Part shown: in pieces, positions 7,417 through 14,479 of the stretch
Layout: every line of letters starts with the position of its first letter
Numbering within the stretch: position 1 is the first letter of the stretch
Origin: Azospirillum doebereinerae
GTDB lineage: Bacteria; Pseudomonadota; Alphaproteobacteria; Azospirillales; Azospirillaceae
Direction: 5' to 3'
Assembly: GCF_003989665.1 (NCBI RefSeq)
Contig: NZ_RZIJ01000038.1
Span: forward strand, 1-39,089
DNA: 39,089 nt
The notes under the pieces: model-generated
What the model was told of the DNA's origin: nothing
What the model saw: only the letters and a program-made list of their open reading frames with translations
The model's database searches: none
Position numbers and translations under genes: made by a program

Positions 7417-7893
7417 TCACTGCTTCTTGACGCGGAAGTCCTCGTGGCAGCTTCCGCAGGTCTTGGAGGTCGCGCCCAGCGCCTGCGCGATCTGCGCGCG
7501 GTCGCCGCCCTTGATCGCCGCGTCCAGCTTCTCCGCCGCCGGCTTCATGGCGCTCCAGCGTTCCTGGGCGACGGACCAGCTCTGCCACAGCTCCGGCTTG
7601 GCGGCGCTGTCGGCGACGCCGACGGCGGTGCCCTGCGGGAAGATGGTCTTGGGATCCATCGCCGCCACCGCCAGCACGGCCTCGGCGCCCTTGGCGGCGT
7701 CCTCGGCGGTGGCGCCCTCGTTCTTGACGAACTTGGCGACGGCGCCCATCCCGCCGCCCAGCTTCTTCATGGTCTGCTGGCGGTCCTTGACCTGTTCGGC
7801 CGGATCGGCGGCCCCGGCCGATCCGCCGAAGGACGCGAAGAGCAGAGCGGAGACGGAAGCGGCAGCAAGGGCGTTGACGACGCGGTTGTTCAT
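7417..7893 (-). CDS. Cytochrome c' (class II cytochrome c)
   Basis: A 158-residue protein with a signal peptide ending in AGAADPAEQ. The mature part is a four-helix bundle pattern with the single haem site at the extreme C-terminus, C146-G-S-C149-H150, which is diagnostic of class II cytochromes c. These bind NO and CO at five-coordinate haem and are linked to NO tolerance or act as general electron carriers. The start ATG at 7893 is preceded by GGGAGGGACC, a strong ribosome site. It overlaps nothing upstream and is divergent from the LOG gene across a 159-base spacer that should hold both promoters; none stands out clearly. It precedes the di-haem cytochrome by 5 bases. Confidence 0.9.
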   Translation of the reverse strand: MNNRVVNALAAASVSALLFASFGGSAGAADPAEQVKDRQQTMKKLGGGMGAVAKFVKNEGATAEDAAKGAEAVLAVAAMDPKTIFPQGTAVGVADSAAKPELWQSWSVAQERWSAMKPAAEKLDAAIKGGDRAQIAQALGATSKTCGSCHEDFRVKKQ

Positions 7894-8052
7894 ATGGTCC
7901 CTCCCGGTGATAGCATGGCCAATGGAGGCCGGCTGCGGTGTGGACGCCGCCGGCCGGGCCGTTATTCCGTGGGCCGGACAAAAAATCCGCATCCGCCAAC
8001 CATCGGCGGCGCGGTGCGTTCCGGCCGCGGGCTTGAGAAAGGTTCGATCGTG

Positions 8053-8637
8053 ATGAAGACCCTGTCGTCCGTCTGCGTGTATTGCGGTGCGTCCTCCCAG
8101 GTCGCCGACGTCCACAAGGAGGCCGCGCACGCGCTGGGCGACGGTTTGGCGCGGCGCGGCATCCGGCTGGTCTACGGCGGCGGCCGGGTCGGGCTAATGG
8201 GGATCGTCGCCGACGCGGCGCTGGCGGCCGGCGGCGAGGTGGTCGGCATCATCCCCGAGCACATCCAGTCCGCCGAGATCGAGCACACCGGCCTGACCGA
8301 GCTGCACGTCGTCGACAGCATGCACACCCGCAAGCGGATGATGGTCGAGCGCTCCGACGCCTTCGTCGTGCTGCCCGGCGGCCTCGGCACGCTCGACGAG
8401 ATGTTCGAGGTGCTGACCTGGAAGCAGTTGCAGCTGCACGACAAGCCGGTGGTGATCGCCGACGTGGACGGCTACTGGCGCCCGCTGCTGGGACTGGTCG
8501 ACCACATGGTGGCGCAGGGCTTCGCGCGGATCGACCGCAGCAAGCTTTACTCCGTCGCCGATCAGGTCGACGGGGTGTTCGACGCGCTGGAGCGCCTGCC
8601 CGACGCCCAGACGGCCACCCAGACCCGCAAGCTTTGA
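8053..8637 (+). CDS. LOG-family nucleoside 5'-monophosphate phosphoribohydrolase
   Basis: A 194-residue Rossmann-fold protein of the lysine-decarboxylase-like LOG family, which cleaves the ribose-phosphate from AMP or cytokinin nucleotides to free the base. It begins SVCVYCGASSQVADVH, has the nucleotide-binding GGGRVGLMGIVADAAL near residue 40, and carries the family signature LPGGLGTLDEMFEVLTW near residue 100. These proteins were long mislabelled as lysine decarboxylases. In plant-associated bacteria the enzyme can contribute to cytokinin release; whether it does so here is not shown by the sequence. A GTG immediately before the ATG (8050) is an alternative start. A palindromic repeat fills most of the spacer downstream. 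Confidence 0.9.
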   Translation: MKTLSSVCVYCGASSQVADVHKEAAHALGDGLARRGIRLVYGGGRVGLMGIVADAALAAGGEVVGIIPEHIQSAEIEHTGLTELHVVDSMHTRKRMMVERSDAFVVLPGGLGTLDEMFEVLTWKQLQLHDKPVVIADVDGYWRPLLGLVDHMVAQGFARIDRSKLYSVADQVDGVFDALERLPDAQTATQTRKL

Positions 8638-8664
8638 GCGGGGGTGTGGAGAGGTTTCGCGGCG

Positions 8665-8842
8665 GTTGCCCCCTCCCCATCCCTCCCCCGCTTGTCAGCG
8701 GGAGAGGGGGCCGGATGCTTGTCCAAGAGCGGCGGCAGTCCCCTCTCCCGCGCAGCTCTCGCGCAAACCTATGGTTTGCGCTGACGCGGCAGGCGGACCT
8801 TTGGTCCGCCGAGAGCGGGGGAGGGTTAGGGAGGGGGCCAAC
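8665..8842. repeat. Palindromic intergenic repeat, family A copy 1 (with nested hairpins)
   Basis: The ends of this 178-base element form a 27-base imperfect inverted repeat: GTTGCCCCCTCCCCATCCCT at the left and its near-complement GGGTTAGGGAGGGGGCCAAC at the right. An internal GCGGGAGAGGGGGCCGGA / CCCTCTCCCGC pair gives a second stem. It is the same unit as 14055-14171 but carries about 60 extra bases that contain two perfect hairpins. It occupies most of the spacer between the LOG gene and dnaB; no coding sequence is seen in 8638-8985. Confidence 0.8.
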
Positions 8843-8879
8843 GAGCCTGCACCCAAACAACCCCTCCTAGCTCCCCCGG

Positions 8880-8909
8880 TTATCCCCAGACTTCCCAACC
8901 TGTGGATAA
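8880..8909. promoter_or_regulatory. Pair of inverted DnaA-box-like sites upstream of dnaB
   Basis: TTATCCCCA at 8880-8888 (one mismatch) and TGTGGATAA at 8901-8909 (exact complement of the TTATCCACA consensus) face each other across 12 bases, about 80 bases before the dnaB start. This suggests DnaA binding and control of dnaB transcription; binding is inferred from the motif only. Confidence 0.5.
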
Positions 8910-8970
8910 CTTTCATGCACAGCTTTTGCGGAGGGGCCTTTCCCTTCGCACAGCGTTCCCGTTCCGTTTC

Positions 8971-8979
8971 TGCTACAGT
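8971..8979 (+). promoter_or_regulatory. Extended -10-like element directly upstream of dnaB
   Basis: TGC followed by TACAGT matches an extended -10 element. Its predicted start point, 6-8 bases on, coincides with the dnaB ATG at 8986, and no ribosome-binding site is present in front of that ATG. No good -35 is seen. Candidate for a leaderless transcript. Confidence 0.3.
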
Positions 8980-8985
8980 GTCCCC

Positions 8986-10491
8986 ATGAACAACCCGACC
9001 TCCTCCTTGTTCGACCCCCGCCCGCAATCGGCCGTGAAGCCGACGGCGGAGTACCGCTCGCCCCCCAACAACGAGGAGGCGGAGCAGGCGCTGCTGGGCG
9101 CGATCCTGGTCAACAACAAGGCCTACGAGAAGGTCGGCGAGTTCCTGCGGCCGGAGCATTTCTACGACCCGGCGCACCAGCGCATCTTCGGCGCGATCAC
9201 CAAGATGATCGACCGCGGCCAGATCGCCAACCCGGTGACGCTGAAGTCGCTGTTCGACAACGACCCCGATCTGGCGGTCGAGGGCGGCAGCGTCTACCTG
9301 ACCGAACTCGCCGCCAACGTCGTCACCGTGGTCAACGCCGCCGATTACGGCCACACCATCCACGACCTGTTCATCCGCCGGCAGCTGATCGAGGTCGGCA
9401 CCGACATGGTGAACGAGGCGTACCGCCACGACCTCGACATCACCGCGCTCGACCAGATCGGCGAGGCGGAGAAGCAGCTCTTCGACCTCGCCTCCACCGG
9501 CGACGTGAAGGGCGGCTTCGTCGCCTTCGGCGAATCGGTCAAGCACGCCATCGCGACGGCGGAGGTGGCGTTCCGCCGCGCCAGCCACGTCACCGGCGTG
9601 ACCACCGGGCTGATCGACATCGACCGCAAGCTGGGCGGCCTGCACCCGTCCGACCTGATCATCCTGGCCGGACGCCCGTCGATGGGCAAGACCGCGCTCG
9701 CCACCAACATCGCCTTCAACGCCGCCCGCGCCCACATGCGCTCCAGCGGCGAGGAGGGCGGCGTCGTCGGCTTCTTCTCGCTGGAAATGTCGGCCGAACA
9801 GCTCGCCACCCGTATCCTCGCCGAAGTGGTCGAGGTGCCCGGCGACAAGATCCGGCGCGGCGAGATCCGCGACACCGACTTCCCGAAATTCGTCCAGGCG
9901 AGCCAGGATCTGGCGCGCTGCCCGCTCTACGTGGACGACACCCCGGCCCTGTCGGTGTCGGCCGTGCGCACCCGCTGCCGCCGGCTGAAACGCACGTCCG
10001 GCCTCAGCATGGTGGTGGTCGACTACCTCCAGCTGCTGCGCGGGTCGTCGGCGCGCGGCAGCGAGAACCGGGTGCAGGAAATCTCCGAGATCACGCGCGG
10101 CCTGAAGGCCATCGCCAAGGAGCTGGAAGTCCCCGTCATCGCCCTGTCGCAGCTGAGCCGCGCGGTCGAACTGCGCGAGGACAAGCGTCCCCAGCTCTCC
10201 GACCTGCGCGAATCCGGCTCCATCGAGCAGGACGCCGACGTTGTGATGTTCGTTTTCCGCGAACAGTACTATCTTGAGCGCGCCGAGCCGTCCCGCCGGC
10301 CCGACGAGAGCGACGACAAGTTCAACGACCGGTACCAGCGCTGGCAGCAGCGCCTCGGCGAGGTGCACAACACCGCCGAGGTGATCATCGCCAAGCAGCG
10401 CCACGGCCCGATCGGAACGGTGCGTCTGTACTTCGACGGCCAGTTCACGAAGTTCGGCGATCTCGACCAACGCCACCAGGACGATGACTGA
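8986..10491 (+). CDS. dnaB: Replicative DNA helicase DnaB
   Basis: A 501-residue hexameric 5'-3' helicase that opens the replication fork ahead of polymerase III. The N-terminal domain begins at the conserved PPNNEEAEQALLGAILVNN (about residue 27). The RecA-like C-terminal domain has Walker A GRPSMGKT at 229-236, the FFSLEMSAEQLATR motif, the Walker B region MVVVDYLQLL and the closing LSQLSRAVE...RPQLSDLRESGSIEQDADVVMF block, all intact and of normal length. The ATG at 8986 has no visible Shine-Dalgarno sequence. It overlaps alr by 8 bases, the common dnaB-alr order in alphaproteobacteria. DnaA-like boxes lie 80-105 bases upstream. The frame stays open to 8902 upstream, but the conserved start favours 8986. 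Confidence 0.97.
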   Translation: MNNPTSSLFDPRPQSAVKPTAEYRSPPNNEEAEQALLGAILVNNKAYEKVGEFLRPEHFYDPAHQRIFGAITKMIDRGQIANPVTLKSLFDNDPDLAVEGGSVYLTELAANVVTVVNAADYGHTIHDLFIRRQLIEVGTDMVNEAYRHDLDITALDQIGEAEKQLFDLASTGDVKGGFVAFGESVKHAIATAEVAFRRASHVTGVTTGLIDIDRKLGGLHPSDLIILAGRPSMGKTALATNIAFNAARAHMRSSGEEGGVVGFFSLEMSAEQLATRILAEVVEVPGDKIRRGEIRDTDFPKFVQASQDLARCPLYVDDTPALSVSAVRTRCRRLKRTSGLSMVVVDYLQLLRGSSARGSENRVQEISEITRGLKAIAKELEVPVIALSQLSRAVELREDKRPQLSDLRESGSIEQDADVVMFVFREQYYLERAEPSRRPDESDDKFNDRYQRWQQRLGEVHNTAEVIIAKQRHGPIGTVRLYFDGQFTKFGDLDQRHQDDD

Positions 10492-11617
10492 CCTTTCCCG
10501 GCGCGCCGCCGCCATCCTCACCGTGGACCTTGGCGCCGTCGTCGCCAACTGGACCCGGCTCCGCGACCGCGTCGCCCCCGCCGAATGCGCCGCCGTGGTC
10601 AAGGCCGACGCCTATGGCCTCGGCGTCGCCCATGTGGTGCCGGCCCTGGCCGCCGCCGGCTGCGCGACCTTCGTCGTCGCCCAGTTCGACGAGGCGCTGG
10701 CCGTCCGCGCCGCGCTGGGGCCGGAGTCGCCCGCGCGGGTGCTGTCGCTGGGCGGCCTGCCCCAGGGCACCGAAGCCGCGTTCGTCGCCAACCGAATCCT
10801 GCCGGTGCTGAACCATCTGGGCGAGGTCGCCGCGTGGCAGCGCTTCGCCCGCGAGCGGGGGGAGCGGCTTCCGGCGGTGGTCCACATCGACACCGGCATG
10901 AACCGCCTCGGCCTCGGCCCCGACGAGCTGGACATCCTGGCCAACGAGCTGGACCGTCTCGACGGCATCGACGTGCAAGTCTGGATGACCCATCTGGCCT
11001 GCGCCGACGAGTTCGAGTCGCCGATGTCGGCCCAGCAGCTCGGCCGCTTCCAAACCGCGCTCGCCCGTCTGCCGGCGGCCGAGGCCAGCTTCGCCAACTC
11101 GTCCGGCATCTTCCACGGCAAGGCCTTCCATTTCGACCTCGCCCGCCCCGGCTGCGCGCTGTACGGGGTCAACCCGACGCCGCATCTGGCGAACCCGATG
11201 CTGGGAACCGTCCGGCTCGACGCCCGCGTGCTTCAGCTTCGCAGCGTTGACGCTCCTATGACCGTTGGCTATGCTGCGGCCCACCGCGTTGAAAGGGCTG
11301 CCCGCATTGCCACCATCGCCGTGGGATACGCCGACGGATACCTGCGCTCGCTCAGCGGGCGCGGACACGTCTATGTGGATGGCATCGCGGCCCCCATCGT
11401 CGGGCGCATCTCCATGGATCTGATCACGGTGGACGTCACCGGCCTGCCCGAGGGCACGGTCCAGCCCGGCGGGCTGGTCGAGCTGATCGGACCCAGCCGT
11501 CCGGTGGACGTGGTCGCGGCGGAGGCCGGGACCATCGGCTACGAGGTTCTGACCTCGCTCGGCCCCCGCTACCACCGGGTCTACGACCGGGTTTCTTCTG
11601 GCCCCGACGCGCGCTGA
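10484..11617 (+). CDS. alr: Alanine racemase
   Basis: A 377-residue PLP enzyme that interconverts L- and D-alanine in the cytoplasm and so supplies D-Ala for peptidoglycan. It starts with a signature ILTVDLGAVVANWTRLRD; the PLP lysine is K40 in VVKADAYGLG. The dimer-partner catalytic tyrosine lies in the VGYADGYLRS loop near residue 285, and the substrate-contact motif GRISMDLITVDVTG follows. All expected residues are present and the length is normal. The ATG lies inside the end of dnaB (8-base overlap), so translation is coupled to dnaB. The mlaE gene starts 35 bases downstream and may be on the same transcript. Confidence 0.96.
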   Translation: MTDLSRRAAAILTVDLGAVVANWTRLRDRVAPAECAAVVKADAYGLGVAHVVPALAAAGCATFVVAQFDEALAVRAALGPESPARVLSLGGLPQGTEAAFVANRILPVLNHLGEVAAWQRFARERGERLPAVVHIDTGMNRLGLGPDELDILANELDRLDGIDVQVWMTHLACADEFESPMSAQQLGRFQTALARLPAAEASFANSSGIFHGKAFHFDLARPGCALYGVNPTPHLANPMLGTVRLDARVLQLRSVDAPMTVGYAAAHRVERAARIATIAVGYADGYLRSLSGRGHVYVDGIAAPIVGRISMDLITVDVTGLPEGTVQPGGLVELIGPSRPVDVVAAEAGTIGYEVLTSLGPRYHRVYDRVSSGPDAR

Positions 11618-11652
11618 ATGACTGCAACAACAACAAGAACGCGGGCCGTCTG

Positions 11653-12429
11653 ATGGGTTTCCTCGCCGCCACCGGCCGGGCCTTCCTGGTCTTCCTCGAA
11701 GCCACCGGGCGCCTCGCCCTGTTCACCGGAAGCGCCGTGTCGCACTGCTTCCGGCCGCCCTTCTACCCCCGGCAGATTCTGCGGCAGATGATCGACATCG
11801 GCTACTACTCGCTGCCGGTGGTCGGGCTCACGGCGCTGTTCACCGGCATGGTGCTGGCGTTGCAGAGCTACAGCGGCTTCTCCCGCTTCCAGGCGGAGGG
11901 CGCCATCGCCACCGTCGTCGTGCTGTCGGTGACGCGCGAGCTGGGGCCGGTGCTGGCCGGGCTGATGGTGGCGGGCCGCATCGGCGCCGCCATGGCGGCC
12001 GAGATCGGCACCATGCGGGTGACCGAGCAGATCGACGCGCTGTCCACGCTCTCCACCAACCCGTTCAAGTATCTGGTGGCGCCGCGCCTGCTGGCGGGCC
12101 TGTGCATGCTGCCGCTGCTGGTGGTGGTGGCCGACATCATCGGCGTGTTCGGCGGCTTCCTGGTCGGCGTCTACCGGCTGGACTTCAACGCCAGCAGCTA
12201 CATCAACCGCACCTGGGAGTTCCTCCAGCCGCTCGACGTGATCTCCGGCCTCGTCAAGGCGGCGGTGTTCGGCTTCGTCATCTCGCTGATGGGCTGCTAC
12301 CACGGCTACCACTCCAAGGGCGGCGCGCAGGGCGTCGGCGCGGCGACCACCAACGCGGTGGTGTCGGCCTCGATCATGCTCCTGGTGACCAATTACCTGA
12401 TCACCGGCCTCTTCTTCTCGACCAAGTGA
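11653..12429 (+). CDS. mlaE: MlaE-type phospholipid/intermembrane ABC transporter permease
   Basis: A 258-residue inner-membrane permease of the MlaE (DUF140) family with five to six membrane segments. The family core is present: ALFTGMVLALQSYSGFSRFQ, RELGPVLAGLMVAGRIGAAM and AEIGTMRVTEQIDALSTLST, followed by the charged coupling loop and the C-terminal SIMLLVTNYLITGLFF helix. Together with MlaF it moves phospholipids between inner and outer membrane, normally with the MCE-domain protein MlaD. The start ATG at 11653 has no strong ribosome site. The mlaF gene begins 10 bases downstream, so the two form a unit. No mlaD, mlaC or mlaB is adjacent, which is unusual compared with the enterobacterial mlaFEDCB operon. 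Confidence 0.93.
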   Translation: MGFLAATGRAFLVFLEATGRLALFTGSAVSHCFRPPFYPRQILRQMIDIGYYSLPVVGLTALFTGMVLALQSYSGFSRFQAEGAIATVVVLSVTRELGPVLAGLMVAGRIGAAMAAEIGTMRVTEQIDALSTLSTNPFKYLVAPRLLAGLCMLPLLVVVADIIGVFGGFLVGVYRLDFNASSYINRTWEFLQPLDVISGLVKAAVFGFVISLMGCYHGYHSKGGAQGVGAATTNAVVSASIMLLVTNYLITGLFFSTK

Positions 12430-12439
12430 GCGCCGACCG

Positions 12440-13228
12440 ATGACCCCCGCACCGCTAACCGTCCCCAAGATCGCGCTCCGCAACGTCCACAAGAGCTTCG
12501 GCCCCAAGACGGTTCTGAACGGCATCGACCTGGAGGTCGCCAAGGGCGAATCGCTGGTGATCATCGGCGGGTCGGGCACCGGCAAGTCGGTGATGCTGAA
12601 ATGCATCCTCGGCCTGCTGACGCCCGACACCGGCTCGATCCACGTCGACGGCCAGGAGACCACGCGCCTGCGCCCGCGCGAGCGTGAGAAGCAGCTCCAC
12701 AAGTTCGGCATGCTGTTCCAGGGCGCCGCCCTGTTCGACAGCCTGACGGTATGGGAGAACGTCGCCTTCGGCCTGATCCAGGGCGCCCACATGCCGCGCG
12801 CCCAAGCCAAGGAGATCGCCGTCGCCAAGCTCGGCGCCGTCGGCCTGACCCCCGACGTGGCGGAGCTGTCGCCGTCCGAGCTGTCGGGCGGCATGCAGAA
12901 GCGCGTCGGCCTCGCCCGCGCCATCGCCGACGAGCCGGAGATCATCTTCTTCGACGAGCCGACGACCGGCCTCGACCCGATCATGGCCGACGTGATCAAC
13001 GAGCTGATCGTCCAGTGCGTGAAGGATCTCGGCGCCACGGCGGTCACCATCACCCACGACATGGCGTCGGCCCGCAAGATCGCCGACCGCATCGCGATGA
13101 TCTACCAGGGCCGCATCATCTGGACCGGTCCCGCCAAGGACATCGACCATTCGGGCCACGCCCACGTCGACCAGTTCGTCCACGGCCGGGCGGACGGGCC
13201 GATCCAGATGCAGATCCGGGCGCTCTGA
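12440..13228 (+). CDS. mlaF: MlaF-type ABC transporter ATPase
   Basis: A 262-residue ATP-binding subunit that powers the MlaE permease at the cytoplasmic face. Walker A is GGSGTGKS (43-50), the Q-loop is in MLFQGAALFDSLTVWENVAF, the signature is LSGGMQKR (148-155), Walker B is IIFFDEPTTGLDP (168-180) and the H-loop is in VTITHDMASARKIADRIAM. The phrase GAALFDSLTVWENV and the signature with M after GG are typical of the MlaF/Ttg2A/VacJ-type subgroup rather than general importers. Gene order is E then F, the reverse of E. coli. A hairpin-rich spacer follows before the endonuclease III-like gene, so that gene may be separated from this unit. Confidence 0.94.
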   Translation: MTPAPLTVPKIALRNVHKSFGPKTVLNGIDLEVAKGESLVIIGGSGTGKSVMLKCILGLLTPDTGSIHVDGQETTRLRPREREKQLHKFGMLFQGAALFDSLTVWENVAFGLIQGAHMPRAQAKEIAVAKLGAVGLTPDVAELSPSELSGGMQKRVGLARAIADEPEIIFFDEPTTGLDPIMADVINELIVQCVKDLGATAVTITHDMASARKIADRIAMIYQGRIIWTGPAKDIDHSGHAHVDQFVHGRADGPIQMQIRAL

Positions 13229-13254
13229 CCGCTTTCGGCCGCCCAACGGATCGT

Positions 13255-13310
13255 CCGGGAACGAAAGCGTGGCTGCGGCGTTGACGCCACGGTCGCCCCT
13301 CCGTTCCCGG
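13255..13310 (+). promoter_or_regulatory. Nested hairpin between mlaF and the endonuclease III-like gene
   Basis: CCGGGAACG at 13255-13263 pairs with CGTTCCCGG at 13302-13310, and inside it CGTGGC (13268-13273) pairs with GCCACG (13286-13291). No T run follows, so it is not a typical terminator. The right outer arm runs into GGAG at 13309-13312, the only purine-rich ribosome-site candidate for the next gene. Confidence 0.5.
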
Positions 13311-13347
13311 AGCCTGTCCCCTGAAACCCGACTTCGACATCGACGAG

Positions 13348-13983
13348 GTGTTCCGGCGTCTGCGCGTCGCGCTGGCCGGGCGGCCCAAGGCGGCCATGTT
13401 CGACCTGCGCGACCGGGGCTACCGCTCGCCCTTCGAGCAGTTGGTGGCGAGCCTGATCTCCGCCCGCACGCGCGACGAGACGACGCTGGTGGTCAGCGAA
13501 CGCCTGTTCGCCGTGGCCCGCACGCCCGACGCCATGGCCGAACTGCCGGAGGAGCGGCTGATCGCCCTGCTGCGCGGCGCCACCTTTCCCGAGCCCAAGG
13601 CGCGCGACATCCTGGCCCTGTCCCGCCGCATCCTCGACGAGCATCACGGCTCGGTCCCCGGCACCCCCGACGCGCTGATGACCTTCCACGGGGTCGGGCC
13701 GAAGATCGCGGCGCTGACCCTGGCGGTCGGCTTCGGCATCCCCGCGCTGGCGGTGGACATCCACGTCCACCGCATCGTCAACCGCTGGGGCTACGTCGCG
13801 GCCCGGACGCCCGAGCGCACCATGACCGCCCTGCTCGGCGTGCTGCCCCGCCACTACTGGGTGGAGATCAACGAGCGGCTGGTCCCCTTCGGCAAATGGG
13901 TCTGCACCGGCGAGCGCCCGCACTGCTCGACCTGCCCGCTGCGGGACCTGTGCGAGCGGGTCGGGGTGACGGAGTCGCGCTGA
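13348..13983 (+). CDS. Endonuclease III-like DNA glycosylase (HhH-GPD, 4Fe-4S)
   Basis: A 211-residue protein from the GTG at 13348. It has the endonuclease III architecture: SPFEQLVASLISARTRDETT, a helix-hairpin-helix in FHGVGPKIAALTL with the catalytic lysine K119, the catalytic aspartate D137 in VDIHVHRI, and a C-terminal iron-sulfur loop with cysteines 186, 193, 196 and 202 in the exact C-x6-C-x2-C-x5-C spacing. It should remove oxidised pyrimidines and nick at abasic sites. The sequence around the hairpin differs from canonical Nth (LPGVGRKTA), so it may be a paralogue. The same frame runs back to a CTG at 13321 that sits 8 bases after a GGAG, and the nine extra residues (KPDFDIDEV) look protein-like, so a CTG start is possible. 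Confidence 0.9.
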   Translation: MFRRLRVALAGRPKAAMFDLRDRGYRSPFEQLVASLISARTRDETTLVVSERLFAVARTPDAMAELPEERLIALLRGATFPEPKARDILALSRRILDEHHGSVPGTPDALMTFHGVGPKIAALTLAVGFGIPALAVDIHVHRIVNRWGYVAARTPERTMTALLGVLPRHYWVEINERLVPFGKWVCTGERPHCSTCPLRDLCERVGVTESR

Positions 13984-14054
13984 GGAATTGATGCAGATCC
14001 TGGCGGCGGGGTGGCGCCGCGGGTAAACGGGGGCTGATGGTTTTGGTCGGCCAT

Positions 14055-14171
14055 GCTGCCCCCTCCCCATCCCTCCCCCGCCTCTGGCGGGAGAGGGGGC
14101 CGGACTCTTGTCGGCGTTCGGCGGAGTTCCCTCTCCCGCGAAAGCGGGGGAGGGTTAGGGAGGGGGGCAAC
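14055..14171. repeat. Palindromic intergenic repeat, family A copy 2
   Basis: A 117-base element with terminal inverted repeats (left CCCCCTCCCCATCCCTCCCC, right GGGGGAGGGTTAGGGAGGGG) and the internal GCGGGAGAGGGGGCCGGA / CCCTCTCCCGC pair seen in 8665-8842. It lacks the extra hairpin block of copy 1. It fills the spacer between the endonuclease III-like gene and the DUF1178 gene, which is otherwise empty. Confidence 0.8.
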
Positions 14172-14217
14172 GCGGCGACACGGAACCCAAAAGGAACCCC
14201 GTCCCCGAGGACCCGCG

Positions 14218-14469
14218 ATGATCGTCTACGCCCTGCGCTGCGCCTGCGAGCACGAATTCGACCAATGGTTCGACAACATGGCGGACTACGACGCCAAGAA
14301 GGTGGCCGGGATCGCCTGCCCGTCCTGCGGCGGCACCCAGGTCGCCAAGGCGATCATGGCCCCGCGCGTCGGCAAGGCGAAGGCCGCCGCCCCCGCCCCG
14401 ATGCCGGCCTGCGGACCGGGCGGCTGTGGCGGCGGCGGGGGCTGCCCGATGATGTCCCAGTTCGGCTGA
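14218..14469 (+). CDS. DUF1178 family protein, short form
   Basis: An 83-residue protein starting at the ATG at 14218. It begins MIVYALRCACEHEFDQWFDN, then has a zinc-ribbon-like CPSCGG pair and VAKAIMAPRVGKAKAA, which is the N-terminal half of DUF1178 proteins. Most members I know of run on to about 140-150 residues; here the sequence ends in a Gly/Cys/Pro-rich tail (ACGPGGCGGGGGCPMM). The first pair of cysteines with the CPSCGG knuckle suggests one zinc site, with more possible metal ligands in the tail. No function is established for the family. The gene is convergent with the peptidoglycan-binding protein gene, 10 bases away. Confidence 0.8.
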   Translation: MIVYALRCACEHEFDQWFDNMADYDAKKVAGIACPSCGGTQVAKAIMAPRVGKAKAAAPAPMPACGPGGCGGGGGCPMMSQFG

Positions 14470-14479
14470 ACGGCGCCGC

